Source of the DNA: Antedon bifida
Lineage: Eukaryota; Echinodermata; Crinoidea; Comatulida; Antedonidae
NCBI GenBank assembly: GCA_963402885.1
Contig: OY727095.1
Location: 6,887,001 to 6,951,000, forward strand
Direction: 5' to 3'
Length of the DNA stretch: 64,000 nucleotides
Shown here: in pieces, positions 1 to 13,100 of the stretch
Layout of the letters: the number at the start of each line of letters is the position of its first letter
How positions within the stretch are numbered: the stretch's first letter is position 1
Made by a program: the position numbers and the translations under genes
The notes under the pieces: generated by a model
The model's database searches: none
Told to the model about the DNA's origin: nothing
What the model saw: only the letters and a program-made list of their open reading frames with translations

Positions 1-3000
1 TGATGGCTCTGTAGTAGATGGCTCTGTAGTAGATGGCTCTGTGGTCGATGACTCTGTGGTTAATGGCTCAGTAGTTGAGGGCTCTGTAGTTGATGGCTCA
101 GTAGTTGAGGGCTCTGTAGTTGATGGCTCAGTAGTTGAGGGCTCAGTAGTAGATGGTTCAGTAGTAGATTTTTCAGTAGTTGAGGGTTCAGTAGTTGAGG
201 GCTCTGTAGTTGATGGCTCTGTAGTTGAGGGCTCTGTTGTTGATGGTTCAGTCGTAGATGGTTCAGTAGTTGATGGTTCAGTTGTTGAGGGCTCAGTAGT
301 AGATGGCTCTGTTGTCGAAAGTTCTGTGGTTAAAAGCTCAGTAGTCGAGCGCTCTGTCGTCGATGGCTCTGTGGTTGATGGTTCAGTAGTCGATGGTTCA
401 GTAGTAGATGGTTCAGTAGTAGATGGCTCTGTTGTTGAGGGCTCTGTCGTTGATGGCTCTGTAGTAGATGGCTCTGTTGTCGATGACTCTGTGGTTGATG
501 GCTCAGTAGTTGATGGCTCAGTAGTTGAGGGCTCAGTAGTAGATGGTTCAGTAGTAGATGGTTCAGTAGTTGAGGGCTCTGTATTTGATGGCTCTGTAGT
601 TGAGGGCTCTGTTGTTGATGGTTCAGTAGTAGATGGTTCAGTTGTTGAGGGCTCAGTTGTTGAGGGCTCAGTTGTTGAGGGCTCAGTTGTTGAGGGCTCA
701 GTAGTAGATGGCTCTGTTGTCGATGGTTCTGTGGTTGAAGGCTCAGTAGTCGAAGGCTCAGTAGTCAAAGGCTCAGTAGTCGAGGGCTCTGTCGTTTGTG
801 GTTCAGTAGTCGATTGATCTGTAGTAGACAGTTCAGTAGTTGAAGGCTCTGTTGTTGATGGTTCAGTAGTTGAGGGCTCTGTTGTTGATTGTTCAGTAGT
901 CGATTCCTCTGTAGTAGATGGTTCAGTAGTAGATGGCTCTGTCGTTGAGGGCTCTGTCGTTGATGGTTCAGTAGTTGATGGGTCAGTAGTAGATGGTTCT
1001 GTAGTTGATGGCTCAGTTGTTGATGGCTCAGTAGTAGATGGCTCTGTTGTCGACGGTTCTGTGGTTGAAGGCTCAGTAGTCGAGGGCTCTGTCGTCGATG
1101 GCTCTGTGGTTGATGGTTCAGTAGTTGATGGTTCTGTAGTAGATGGTTCAGTAGTTGAGGGTTCAGTAGTCGATGGCTCTGTAGTCAATGACTCTGTGGT
1201 TGATGGCTCAGTAGTTGAGGGTTCTGTAGTTGATGGCTCAGTAGTTGAGGGCTCAGTAGTTGAGGGCTCTGTAGTTGAGGGCTCTGTTGTTGATGGTTCA
1301 GTAGTTGATGGCTCAGTAGTTGATGGCTCAGTAGTAGATGGTTCAGTAGTTGAGGGCTCAGTAGTTGAGAGCTCTGTTGTTGATGGTTCAGTAGTAGATG
1401 GCTCTGTCGTTGATGGTTCAGTAGTTGAGGGCTCTGTTGTGGAAGGTTCAGTAGTTGAGGGCTCTGTTGTGGAAGGTTCAGTAGTTGAGGGCTCTGTTGT
1501 TGATGGCTCAGTAGTTGAGGGCTCTGTTGTTGATGGCTCAGTAGTTGAGAGCTCAGTAGTTGAGGGCTCTGTTGTTGATGGTTCAGTAGTTGATGACTCT
1601 GTAGTTGAGGGCTCAGTAGTTGAGGGCTCTGTAGTTGAGGGCTCTGTCGTTGATGGTTCTGTCGTTGATGGTTCAGTAGTAGATGGTTCAGTAGTAGATG
1701 GTTCAGTAGTTGATGGTTCAGTAGTAGATGGCTCTGTTGTTGAGGGCTCTGTTGTTGAGGGCTCTATTGTTGAGGACTCTGTCGTTGATGGTTCTGTAGT
1801 AGATGGATCAGTAGTTGAGGGTTCAGTAGTCGATGGCTCTGTAGTCAATGACTCTGTGGTTGATGGCTCAGTAGTTGAGGGCTCTGTAGTTGATGGCTCA
1901 GTAGTTGAGGGCTCAGTAGTTGATGGCTCAGTAGTAGAAAATTCAGTAGTTGAGGGCTCAGTAGTTGAGGGCTCTGTTGTTGATGGTTCAGTAGTAGATG
2001 GCTCTGTCGTTGATGGCTCTGTAGTAGATGGCTCTGTTGTCGATGACTCTGTGGTTGATGGCTCAGTAGTTGAGGGCTCTGTAGTTGATGGCTCAGTAGT
2101 TGAGGGCTCAGTAGTTGAGGGCTCAGTAGTAGATTTTTCAGTAGTAGATTTTTCAGTAGTTGAGGGCTCTGTAGTTGATGGCTCTGTAGTTGAGGGCTCT
2201 GTTGTTGATGGTTCAGTAGTAGATGGTTCAGTAGTTGATGGTTCAGTTGTTGAGGGCTCAGTAGTAGATGACTCTGTTGTCGACGGTTCTGTGGTTAAAA
2301 GCTCAGTAGTCGAGCGCTCTGTCGTCGATGGCTCTGTGGTTGATGGTTCAGTAGTCGATGGTTCAGTAGTAGATGGTTCAGTAGTAGATGGCTCTGTTGT
2401 TGAGGGCTCTGTCGTTGATGGCTCTGTAGTAGATGGCTCTGTTGTCGATGACTCTGTGGTTGATGGCTCAGTAGTTGATGGCTCAGTAGTTGAGGGCTCA
2501 GTAGTAGATGGTTCAGTAGTAGATAGTTCAGTAGTTGAGGGTTCAGTAGTTGAGGGCTCTGTAGTAGATGGTTCTGTAGTAGATGGCTCTGTCGTTGATG
2601 GCTCTGTAGTAGATGGCTCTATTGTCGATGACTCTGTGGTTGATGGCTCAGTAGTTGAGGGCTCTGTAGTTGATGGCTCTGTAGTTGATGGCTCTGTAGT
2701 TGATGGCTCTGTAGTTGAGGGCTCTGTTGTTGATGGTTCAGTAGTTGAGGGCTCTGTTGTTGATGGTTCAGTAGTAGATGGTTCAGTAGTTGATGGTTCA
2801 GTTGTTGAGGGCTCAGTAGTAGATGGCTCTGTTGTCGACGGTTCTGTGGTTAAAAGCTCAGTAGTCGAGCGCTCTGTCGTCGATGGCTCTGTGGTTGATG
2901 GTTCAGTAGTCGATGGTTCAGTAGTCGATGGTTCAGTAGTAGATGGTTCAGTAGTAGATGGCTCTGTTGTTGAGGGCTCTGTTGTTGAGGGCTCTGTCGT

Positions 3001-4108
3001 TGATGGCTCTGTAGTAGATGGCTCTGTTGTCGATGGCTCAGTAGTTGATGGCTCAGTAGTTGAGGGCTCAGTAGTAGATGGTTCAGTAGTAGATAGTTCA
3101 GTAGTTGAGGGTTTAGTAGTTGAGGGCTCTGTAGTTGATGGCTCTGTTGTTGATGGTTCAGTAGTAGATGGTTCAGTAGTTGATGGCTCAGTTGTTGAGG
3201 GCTCAGTTGTTGAGGGCTCAGTTGTTGAGGGCTCAGTAGTAGATGGCTCTGTTGTCGATGGTTCTGTGGTTGAAGGCTGAGTAGTCGAGGGCTCAGTTGT
3301 AGATGGCTCAGTAGTCGAAGGCTCAGTAGTCGAAGGCTCAGTAGTCGAAGGCTCAGTAGTCGAAGGCTCAGTAGTCGAGGGCTCTGTCGTTGGTGGTTCA
3401 GTAGTCGATTGATCTGTAGTAGACAGTTCAGTAGTTGAGGGCTCTGTTGTTGATAGTTCAGTACTTGATGGCTCAGTAGTTGAGGGCTCTGTTGTTGATG
3501 GTTCAGTAGTAGATGGCTCTGTCGTTGATGGTTCAGTAGTTGAGGGCTCTGTTGTGGATGGTTCAGTAGTTGAGGGCTCTGTTGTTGATGCCTCAGTAGT
3601 TGAGGGCTCTGTTGTTGATGGCTCAGTAGTTGAGAGCTCAGTAGTTGAGGGCTCTGTTGTTGATGGTTCAGTAGTTGAGGGCTCAGTAGTTGAGGGCTCT
3701 GTCGTTGATGGTTCTGTCGTTAATGGTTCAGTAGTTGATGGTTCAGTAGTAGACGGCTCAGTAGTTGAGGGCTCTGTTGTTGAGGGCTCTGTCGTTGATG
3801 GCTCTGTAGTAGATGGCTCTGTTGTCGATGACTCTGTTGTTGATGGCTCAGTAGTTGAGGGCTCTGTAGTTGATGGCTCAGTAGTAGATGGCTCTGTTGT
3901 TGAGGGCTCTGTAGTAGATGGTTCAGTAGTTGAGGGCTCTGTCGTTGATGGCTCTGTAGTAGATGGTTCAGTAGTTGATGGTTCAGTAGTAGATTGCTCT
4001 GTCATTGATGGTTCAGTAGTTGAGGGCTCTGTTGTGGATGGTTGTGTAGTAGATGGCTCAGTAGATGAAGGTTCAGTAGTTGAAAACTCTGTAGTTGATG
4101 GTTCTGTT
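1..4108. repeat. 15-bp coding minisatellite, left array (continues outside)
   Basis: About 274 units of the same 15-bp repeat. Unit variants are more diverse here than in the main array. The variant cluster near 2281-2340 recurs near 2830-2890 and, in a diverged form, near 310-370, showing block duplication here too. Confidence 0.94.
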
Positions 4109-4115
4109 GTTTCAA
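1..4115 (-). CDS. Third repeat exon of the PSTTE mucin (partial, runs off the left edge)
   Basis: The exon opens at the acceptor CATCTTTAG|TTGAAAC (4115) and reads VETTEPSTTEFSTTEPSS and onward, in the same phase-1 frame as the two exons upstream. The frame is open at every irregular site I checked, including those where the plus-strand frame stops (about 815 and 3278). It continues past base 1, giving at least 274 units. It is more varied than the 17.5-kb exon: Phe, Lys, Asn, Asp, Arg and Ser replacements are frequent, and runs such as ESLTT and EKSTTE recur. The donor and any 3' exons lie outside the window. Confidence 0.78.
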
Positions 4116-7100
4116 CTAAAGATGTTTATATGTATATATATATATATTTATTAATTTAATTATGTTTTCTCTTTATAAACAAGTTAAAATATATGTTTTC
4201 TAAAAAATGTAGTAGAAAAACTAAGCATAAAAAACTATAGATAGAATCACAAAGAAACAACTTTTTGATGGCTTTGTAGTCATTTTTTTCTAATTCAATA
4301 AGCTCTGTAGTTGATGTCTGAAATGAATCAGTTGATAATGCCTTTTTTGTTGATTGCCTGGATTTATATTCAATGAATGTTGTAGACAACTTGTTGTAAT
4401 TTTCTGATGAATTTCAAGTAGAGTTTCTGGACTTAAAATAGGTTTATAGTTGAAGGTTTAGCAGCAGAAGATTCGGTAGATGATGATCGTATTTGATGGT
4501 TCTCTAGTTGTTGCAGTAAAAATGTTACAATACTTGATGGTACGTGCTAGCAATTCACTTACAAAGAAGGCTTGATGAAAATTATATTACATTTTTTGGA
4601 GACATTAATGAACATCAGAAAATGTAGTCATGTATGTAAAGAAATGGTAAAAAGTGTAGCAAAACTTATTTACTGAAGAAAAACCATTTCAGTGCAGCGC
4701 GAAGTGTTGTTATTTCTTTGTAAAATACTTATTTACTATAAATACCAAACAGAATACTAAGTACTATCAAAGAACCAATCCTAATTTAGAATTTTAAGAA
4801 AGAAAATGTGTACTGAGAAATGGTGGTACGAAATTAAAAAATACAGTTCTATTGTTTATAATATTGGTTATAATAAGACATGATCTACATGGGCAGTGTA
4901 CAACACAATGTTCTCAGAGGAATGAACCACTAGACACATAAGTTTTTGGAATAATAATAAAAATAATAAGCCCATTAAGTACTGGCTCAAACAAGCAGTG
5001 AGTTCATATAAGAATAAACATAACAGTTAAAGGTTTACGAAGGTACAACATTACCTAATGTACACTTTCAATATTCGTAAATTAGAAATTGGCAAAAAAG
5101 GTGGAACTTTTTCTACCGAGATTTGAATAACTCGGTAATTTACAAATTACATTGTTTTCATGAATTTGCAACTGTAGGCTTATTAATTATTGAGTTTACT
5201 GAAATGCATAGGAAGGATAAGGATAATACTAAATAGGAAGGAGACTCCCGGATAATACTAGATAAATCTACATAATAGCACAGACCGTGGCACAATAGAA
5301 TTATACATAATATATATATTACCAACTTTAAAAATTAAGATATGTAGATTTTCTTTTATGTAGTTTTTTTTTAAATCTAACAAATTTATCATTTCTTTTG
5401 TGATTATAAAAATGTGTAAATAAGGTAAGGGTTAGAGGAACTCGATAAATGTCATTATTAGAAAAAGAAATTATATTTAGAAATAGAAAAAGAAATGTAT
5501 TACACATTGATTATAGATACTACATGATATTTCTTAATCTTTATTTAATTTACAGCACTATAATAATACAAGTGAGCACACGTTTACCATTGTTTACACT
5601 AGACACTGAAATGACCACATGTTCACAGTTTTATTCACAACATGTGAGTTCACATGATTTATTCACAACATGTGAGTTCACATGATTTCTTCACAACATG
5701 TGATTTCACATGATTTCTTCACAACATGTGAGTTCACGTGATTTCTTCACAACATGTGAGTTCACATGATACATTCACAACATGTGAGATCACATGATAC
5801 ATTCACAACATGTGAGTTCACATGATACATTCACAACATGTCACTACTGTATGTTTAAAGGTCGTGTGTATAAAGTGAAGACAATTTTAAAATAAGTTTT
5901 TTTTGTTCGTGTCAGTTGCAGGTTCGTGAAAGGCAGGATATTGAGTGAACATGATTAAACCCTGGACCTTGGAATACGTTCAAGATAGGAGAATAAAAGT
6001 TTACTTTAGAAAGGTAAGATGTATGAAAAAACAAAGGATGAATGTTTTGTATTCTTTTAATGAAAAAAATATTGTATTATAAATTGACTTTCATATATAA
6101 CCCGATTACGTCTCTTTAAATAATAGTGAATATTTTAATTCATGAGTATATGTTCTCTATTCAACTCATCAACATTCATTACATATATACATTAAACATA
6201 TTTAGAAATTCAAGAAAATTTCTTTTATGTAAATGTAAATATCGATAAAAAAAATTTCTTACCCATTGTTGTTGATGGTTGAGTAGTGGATGGCTGAGTA
6301 GTAGATGGCTCTGTAGTAGATGGTTCAGTAGTTGAGGGTTCTGTCGTTGATGGTTCAGTAGTAGATGGTTCAGTAGTTGAGGGTTCTGTCGTTGATGGTT
6401 CAGTAGTTGATGGTTCAGTAGTTGAGGGCTCTGTTGTTGATGGCTCTGTTGTTGATGGCTCAGTAGTAGATGGCTCAGTAGTAGATGGCTCAGTAGTAGA
6501 TGGTTCAGTAGTAGATGGTACAGTAGTAGATTTTTCAGTAGTTGAGGGTTCAGTAGTTGCGGGCTCTGTCGTTGATGGCTCAGTAGTAGATGGCTCAGTA
6601 GTTGAGGGCTCTGTAGTAGAAGGCTCAGTAGTAGATGGCTCTGTAGTAGATGCCTCAGTAGTTGAGGGCTCTGTCGTTGATGGTTCAGTAGTAGAAGGCT
6701 CTGTAGTTGGTTCAGTTGTTTCAACTAAAAATGTTTTTATATATATTATTTAACCCAAATAACAGTGACAATTTCAATTCATGAAATATTTTACTCATTC
6801 AACTCATGAACATTCATTATATAATTCACTATATAATGAATGAATTTAAATTAATTTTCTTGAATTTTGTAAATAAGTTGTGGTTTAATACATACAATAA
6901 ATTAATACATACATATATACCACGACTTATTTTACAAATTCAAGAAAATTGATTTTATGCATATATTGAGAAAAAGTGTCTTACCCGACTCTGTAGTTGA
7001 GGGCTCAGTAGTGGATGGTTCAGTAGTTGATGGTTCAGTAGTTGATGGTTCAGTAGTAGATGGTTCAGTAGTTGATGGTTCAGTAGTAGATGGTTCAGTA

Positions 7101-10100
7101 GTTGAGGGCTCTGTAGTTGACGGCTCAGTAGTCGAGGGTTCTGTCGTCGATGGCTCAGTAGTAGAGGGTTCTGTAGTTGAGGGCTCTGTCGTTGATGATT
7201 CTGTAGTAGATGGTTCAGTAGTTGATGGCTCAGTAGTTGACGGTTCAGTAGTCGATGGCTCTGTGGTTGAGGGCTCTGTAGTTGATGATTCTGTAGTTGA
7301 GGGCTCTGTTGTTGATGGTTCAGTAGTAGATGGTTCAGTAGTTGATGGCTCAGTAGTTGATGGCTCAGTAGTAGATGGCTCAGTAGTTGAGGGCTCTGTC
7401 GTTGATGGTTCTGTAGTAGATGGTTCTGTAGTAGATGGTTCAGTAGTTGATGGCTCAGTAGTTGAGGGTTCAGTAGTCGATGGCTCTGTGGTTGAGAGCT
7501 CCGTAGTTGATGGCTCAGTAGTTGAGGGCTCCGTTGTTGATGGCTCAGTAGTTGAGGGCTCTGTTGTTGATGGTTCAGTAGTAGATGGTTCAGTAGTTGA
7601 GGGTTCAGTAGTCGATGGTTCTGTAGTAGATGGCTCTGTTGTTGATGGCTCTGTGGTTGATGGCTCAGTAGTTGAGGGCTCTGTAGTTGATGGCTCAGTA
7701 GTTGAGGACTCAGTAGTTGAGGGCTCTGTAGTTGATGGCTCAGTAGCTGAGGGCTCTGTAGTTGATGGCTCTGTAGTTGACGGCTCAGTAGTAGATGGTT
7801 CTGTGGTTGATGGCTCAGTAGTTGAGGGCTCTGTAGTTGAAGGCTCTGTAGTAGATGGCTCTGTTGTCGATGGTCCAGTAGTTGAGGGTTCAGTAGTTGA
7901 GGGCTCTGTTGTTGATGGTTCAGTAGTAGATGGTTCAGTAGTTGAGGGTTCAGTAGTCGATGGCTCTGTTGTTGATGGCTCTGTGGTTGATGGCTCAGTA
8001 GTTGAGGGCTCTGTAGTAGATGGTTCAGTAGTCGATGGCTCTGTGGTTGATGGCTCAGTAGTTGAGGGCTCTGTAGTTGATGGCTCAGTAGTTGAGGGGT
8101 CTGTTGTTGATGGCTCAGTAGTTGATGGTTCTGTGGTTGATGGCTCAGTAGTTGAGGGCTCTGTAGTTGAAGGCTCTGTAGTAGATGGCTCTGTTGTCGA
8201 TGGTTCAGTAGTTGAGGGTTCAGTAGTCGATGGCTCTGTAGTAGATGGCTCTGTTGTTGATGGCTCTGTGGTTGATGGCTCAGTAGTTGAGGGCTCTGTA
8301 GTTGATGGCTCAGTAGTAGATGGTTCAGTAGTAGATGGCTCTGTGGTTGATGGCTCAGTAGTAGATGGCTCTGTAGTTGATGGCTCTGTAGTTGAGGGCT
8401 CAGTAGTTGAGGGCTCTGTTGTTGACGGTTCTGTAGTAGATGGTTCAGTAGTTGAGGGTTCAGTAGTAGATGGTTCAGTAGTCGATGGCTCTGTAGTAGA
8501 TGGCTCTGTAGTTGAAGGCTCAGTAGTAGATGGTTCTGTGGTTGATGGCTCTGTAGTTGAGGGCTCTGTAGTTGAGGGCTCAGTAGTTGAGGGCTCAGTG
8601 GTTGATGGCTCAGTAGTTGAGGGCTCTGTTGTTGATGGCTCAGTAGTTGAGGGCTCTGTTGTTGATGGTTCAGTAGTAGATGGTTCAGTAGTAGATGGAT
8701 CTGTGGTTGATGGTTCAGTAGTAGATGGTTCAGTAGTAGATGGCTCTGTGGTTGATGGCTCAGTAGTAGATGGCTCTGTAGTTGATGGCTCAGTAGTTGA
8801 GGGCTCTGTTGTTGATGGTTCAGTAGTTGAAGGCTTTGTCGTTGATGGTTCAGTAGTAGATGGTTCTGTGGTTGATGGCTCTGTAGTTGAGGGCTCTGTA
8901 GTTGAGGGCTCTGTAGTTGAGGGCTCAGTAGTTGAGGGCTCTGTTGTTGATGGTTCAGTAGTTGAGGGTTCTGTTGTTGATGGTTCTGTAGTAGGTGGTT
9001 CAGTAGTTGAGGGTTCAGTAGTCGATGGTTCAGTAGTCGATGGCTCTGTAGTAGATGGCTCTGTTGTCGATGGTTCAGTAGTAGATGGTTCAGTAGTAGA
9101 TGGCTCTGTGGTTGATGGCTCAGTAGTAGATGGCTCAGTAGTTGAGGGCTCTGTTGTTGATGGTTCAGTAGTTGAGGGCTCTGTAGTTGAAGGCTCAGTA
9201 GTAGATGGTTCTGTGGTTGATGGCTCAGTAGTTGATGGTTCTGTGGTTGATGGCTCAGTAGTTGAGGGCTCTGTAGTTGAAGGCTCTGTAGTAGATGGCT
9301 CTGTTGTCGATGGTTCAGTAGTTGAGGGTTCAGTAGTCGATGGCTCTGTAGTAGATGGCTCTGTTGTTGATGGCTCTGTGGTTGATGGCTCAGTAGTTGA
9401 GGGCTCTGTAGTTGATGGCTCAGTAGTAGATGGTTCAGTAGTAGATGGCTCTGTGGTTGATGGCTCAGTAGTAGATGGCTCTGTAGTTGATGGCTCTGTA
9501 GTTGAGGGCTCAGTAGTTGAGGGCTCTGTTGTTGACGGTTCTGTAGTAGATGGTTCAGTAGTTGAGGGTTCAGTAGTAGATGGTTCAGTAGTCGATGGCT
9601 CTGTAGTAGATGGCTCTGTAGTTGAAGGCTCAGTAGTAGATGGTTCTGTGGTTGATGGCTCTGTAGTTGAGGGCTCTGTAGTTGAGGGCTCAGTAGTTGA
9701 GGGCTCAGTGGTTGATGGCTCAGTAGTTGAGGGCTCTGTTGTTGATGGCTCAGTAGTTGAGGGCTCTGTTGTTGATGGTTCAGTAGTAGATGGTTCAGTA
9801 GTAGATGGATCTGTGGTTGATGGTTCAGTAGTAGATGGTTCAGTAGTAGATGGCTCTGTGGTTGATGGCTCAGTAGTAGATGGCTCTGTAGTTGATGGCT
9901 CAGTAGTTGAGGGCTCTGTTGTTGATGGTTCAGTAGTTGAAGGCTTTGTCGTTGATGGTTCAGTAGTAGATGGTTCTGTGGTTGATGGCTCTGTAGTTGA
10001 GGGCTCTGTAGTTGAGGGCTCTGTAGTTGAGGGCTCAGTAGTTGAGGGCTCTGTTGTTGATGGTTCAGTAGTTGAGGGTTCTGTTGTTGATGGTTCTGTA

Positions 10101-13100
10101 GTAGGTGGTTCAGTAGTTGAGGGTTCAGTAGTCGATGGTTCAGTAGTCGATGGCTCTGTAGTAGATGGCTCTGTTGTCGATGGTTCAGTAGTAGATGGTT
10201 CAGTAGTAGATGGCTCTGTGGTTGATGGCTCAGTAGTAGATGGCTCAGTAGTTGAGGGCTCTGTTGTTGATGGTTCAGTAGTTGAGGGCTCTGTAGTTGA
10301 AGGCTCAGTAGTAGATGGTTCTGTGGTTGATGGCTCAGTAGTTGAGTGCTCTGTAGTTGATGGCTCAGTAGTTGAGGGCTCTGTTGTTGATGGTTCAGTA
10401 GTTGAGGGCTCTGTTGTTGATGGTTCAGTAGTAGATGGTTCAGTAGTTGAGGGTTCAGTAGTCGATGGCTCTGTAGTAGATGGCTCTGTTGTTGATGGCT
10501 CAGTAGTTGATGGCTCAGTAGTTGAGGGCTCAGTAGTCGATGGCTCTGTAGTAGATGGCTCTGTTGTCGATGGTTCAGTAGTAGATGGTTCAGTAGTTGA
10601 GGGTTCAGTAGTCGATGGCTCTGTAGTAGATGGCTCTGTTGTCGATGGTTCAGTAGTAGATGGTTCTGTGGTTGATGGCTCTGTAGTTGAGGGCTCTGTA
10701 GTTGAGGGCTCAGTAGTTGAGGGCTCAGTAGTCGATGGCTCAGTGGTTGATGGCTCAGTAGTTGAGGGCTCTGTTGTTGATGGCTCAGTAGTTGAGGGCT
10801 CTGTTGTTGATGGTTCAGTAGTAGATGGTTCAGTAGTAGATGGATCTGTGGTTGATGGTTCAGTAGTAGATGGTTCAGTAGTAGATGGCTCTGTGGTTGA
10901 TGGCTCAGTAGTTGAGGGCTCTGTTGTTGATGGTTCAGTAGTTGAAGGCTTTGTCGTTGATGGTTCAGTAGTAGATGGTTCTGTGGTTGATGGCTCTGTA
11001 GTTGAGGGCTCTGTAGTTGAGGGCTCAGTAGTTGAGGGCTCTGTTGTTGATGGTTCAGTAGTTGAGGGTTCTGTTGTTGATGGTTCTGTAGTAGGTGGTT
11101 CAGTAGTTGAGGGTTCAGTAGTCGATGGTTCAGTAGTCGATGGCTCTGTAGTAGATGGCTCTGTTGTCGATGGTTCAGTAGTAGATGGTTCAGTAGTAGA
11201 TGGCTCTGTGGTTGATGGCTCAGTAGTAGATGGCTCAGTAGTTGAGGGCTCTGTTGTTGATGGTTCAGTAGTTGAGGGCTCTGTAGTTGAAGGCTCAGTA
11301 GTAGATGGTTCTGTGGTTGATGGCTCAGTAGTTGAGTGCTCTGTAGTTGATGGCTCAGTAGTTGAGGGCTCTGTTGTTGATGGTTCAGTAGTTGAGGGCT
11401 CTGTTGTTGATGGTTCAGTAGTAGATGGTTCAGTAGTTGAGGGTTCAGTAGTCGATGGCTCTGTAGTAGATGGCTCTGTTGTTGATGGCTCAGTAGTTGA
11501 TGGCTCAGTAGTCGATGGCTCTGTAGTAGATGGCTCTGTTGTCGATGGTTCAGTAGTAGATGGTTCAGTAGTTGAGGGTTCAGTAGTCGATGGCTCTGTA
11601 GTAGATGGCTCTGTTGTCGATGGTTCAGTAGTAGATGGTTCTGTGGTTGATGGCTCTGTAGTTGAGGGCTCTGTAGTTGAGGGCTCAGTAGTTGAGGGCT
11701 CAGTAGTCGATGGCTCTGTTGTTGATGGTTCAGTAGTTGAGGGCTCTGTAGTTGATGGCTCAGTAGTTGAGGGCTCTGTTGTTGATGGTTCTGTAGTAGA
11801 TGGTTCAGTAGTTGAGGGTTCTGTAGTAGATGGTTCAGTAGTCGATGGCTCTGTAGTAGATGGCTCTGTTGTCGATGGCTCTGTAGTAGATGGCTCTGTT
11901 GTCGATGGTTCAGTAGTTGAGGGTTCAGTAGTAGATGGTTCAGTAGTCGATGGCTCTGTAGTAGATGGCTCTGTGGTTGATGGCTCAGTAGTTGATGGCT
12001 CTGTGGTTGATGGCTCAGTAGTCGATGGCTCTGTGGTTGAGGGCTCTGTAGTCGATGGCTCTGTTGTTGATGGTTCTGTAGTAGATGGTTCAGTAGTTGA
12101 TGGTTCTGTAGTAGATGGTTCAGTAGTCGATGGCTCTGTAGTAGATGGCTCTGTTGTCGATGGCTCAGTAGTTGAGGGTTCAGTAGTAGATGGTTCAGTA
12201 GTAGATGGCTCTGTTGTTGATGGTTCAGTAGTTGAGGGCTCTGTTGTTGATGGTTCTGTAGTAGATGGTTCAGTAGTTGAGGGTTCAGTAGTTGAGGGCC
12301 CTGTTGTTGATGGCTCAGTAGTAGATGGTTCAGTAGTTGAGGGCTCTGTTGTTGATGGTTCTGTAGTTGAGGGTTCAGTAGTAGATGGTTCAGTAGTCGA
12401 TGGCTCTGTAGTAGATGGCTCTGTTGTTGATGGTTCAGTAGTTGATGGTTCTGTGGTTGATGGCTCAGTAGTTGAGGGCTCTGTAGTTGATGGCTCAGTA
12501 GTTGAGGGCTCTGTTGTTGATGGTTCAGTAGTTGAGGGCTCTGTTGTTGATGGCTCTGTAGTAGATGGCTCTGTGGTTGATGGCTCAGTAGTTGAGGGCT
12601 CTGTGGTTGATGGCTCAGTAGTCGATGGCTCTGTGGTTGAGGGCTCTGTAGTCGATGGCTCTGTTGTTGATGGTTCTGTAGTAGATGGTTCAGTAGTTGA
12701 TGGTTCTGTAGTAGATGGTTCAGTAGTCGATGGCTCTGTAGTAGATGGCTCTGTTGTCGATGGTTCAGTAGTTGAGGGTTCAGTAGTAGATGGTTCAGTA
12801 GTAGATGGCTCAGTAGTAGATGGTTCAGTAGTTGAGGGCTCTGTCGTTGATGGTTCTGTAGTAGATGGTTCAGTAGTTGAGGGCTCTGTAGTTGATGGCT
12901 CAGTAGTTGAGGGCTCTGTTGTTGATGGTTCAGTTGTTGAGGGCTCTGTTGTTGATGGTTCTGTAGTTGAGGGTTCAGTAGTAGATGGTTCAGTAGTCGA
13001 TGGCTCTGTAGTAGATGGCTCTGTTGTTGATGGTTCAGTAGTTGATGGTTCTGTGGTTGATGGCTCAGTAGTAGATGGTTCAGTAGTTGAGGGCTCTGTT

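Larger units (their letters stand above)
4116..6262 (-). other. 2.1-kb intron of the mucin gene
   Basis: This is AT-rich intron sequence between two repeat exons. It contains a 28-bp tandem array (5633-5841), decayed relics of the coding repeat (about 4265-4530) and a segment next to its donor that resembles the neighbouring intron. I see no convincing extra exon; small open frames here have no splice support. Confidence 0.65.

Noticed and set aside
41-4159. Plus-strand GSVVD/E open frames in the left array
   Set aside because: Same reasoning; stops at 817 and 3280 interrupt them while the minus frame reads through as Gln codons.
4156-4389. 77-codon minus frame with a hydrophobic end, considered as an alternative membrane-anchored 3' exon
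   Set aside because: It begins in decayed repeat sequence, has no supported donor-acceptor pair, and its hydrophobic tail is what AT-rich intron sequence gives by chance.
5633-5841. Regular 28-bp repeats considered as a CRISPR array
   Set aside because: Units are adjacent without spacers and the genome is clearly animal.
6179-6724. Minus-strand Leu/Gln-rich frame of 181 codons
   Set aside because: Off-frame reading of the short repeat exon, and it runs past the splice donor into the intron.
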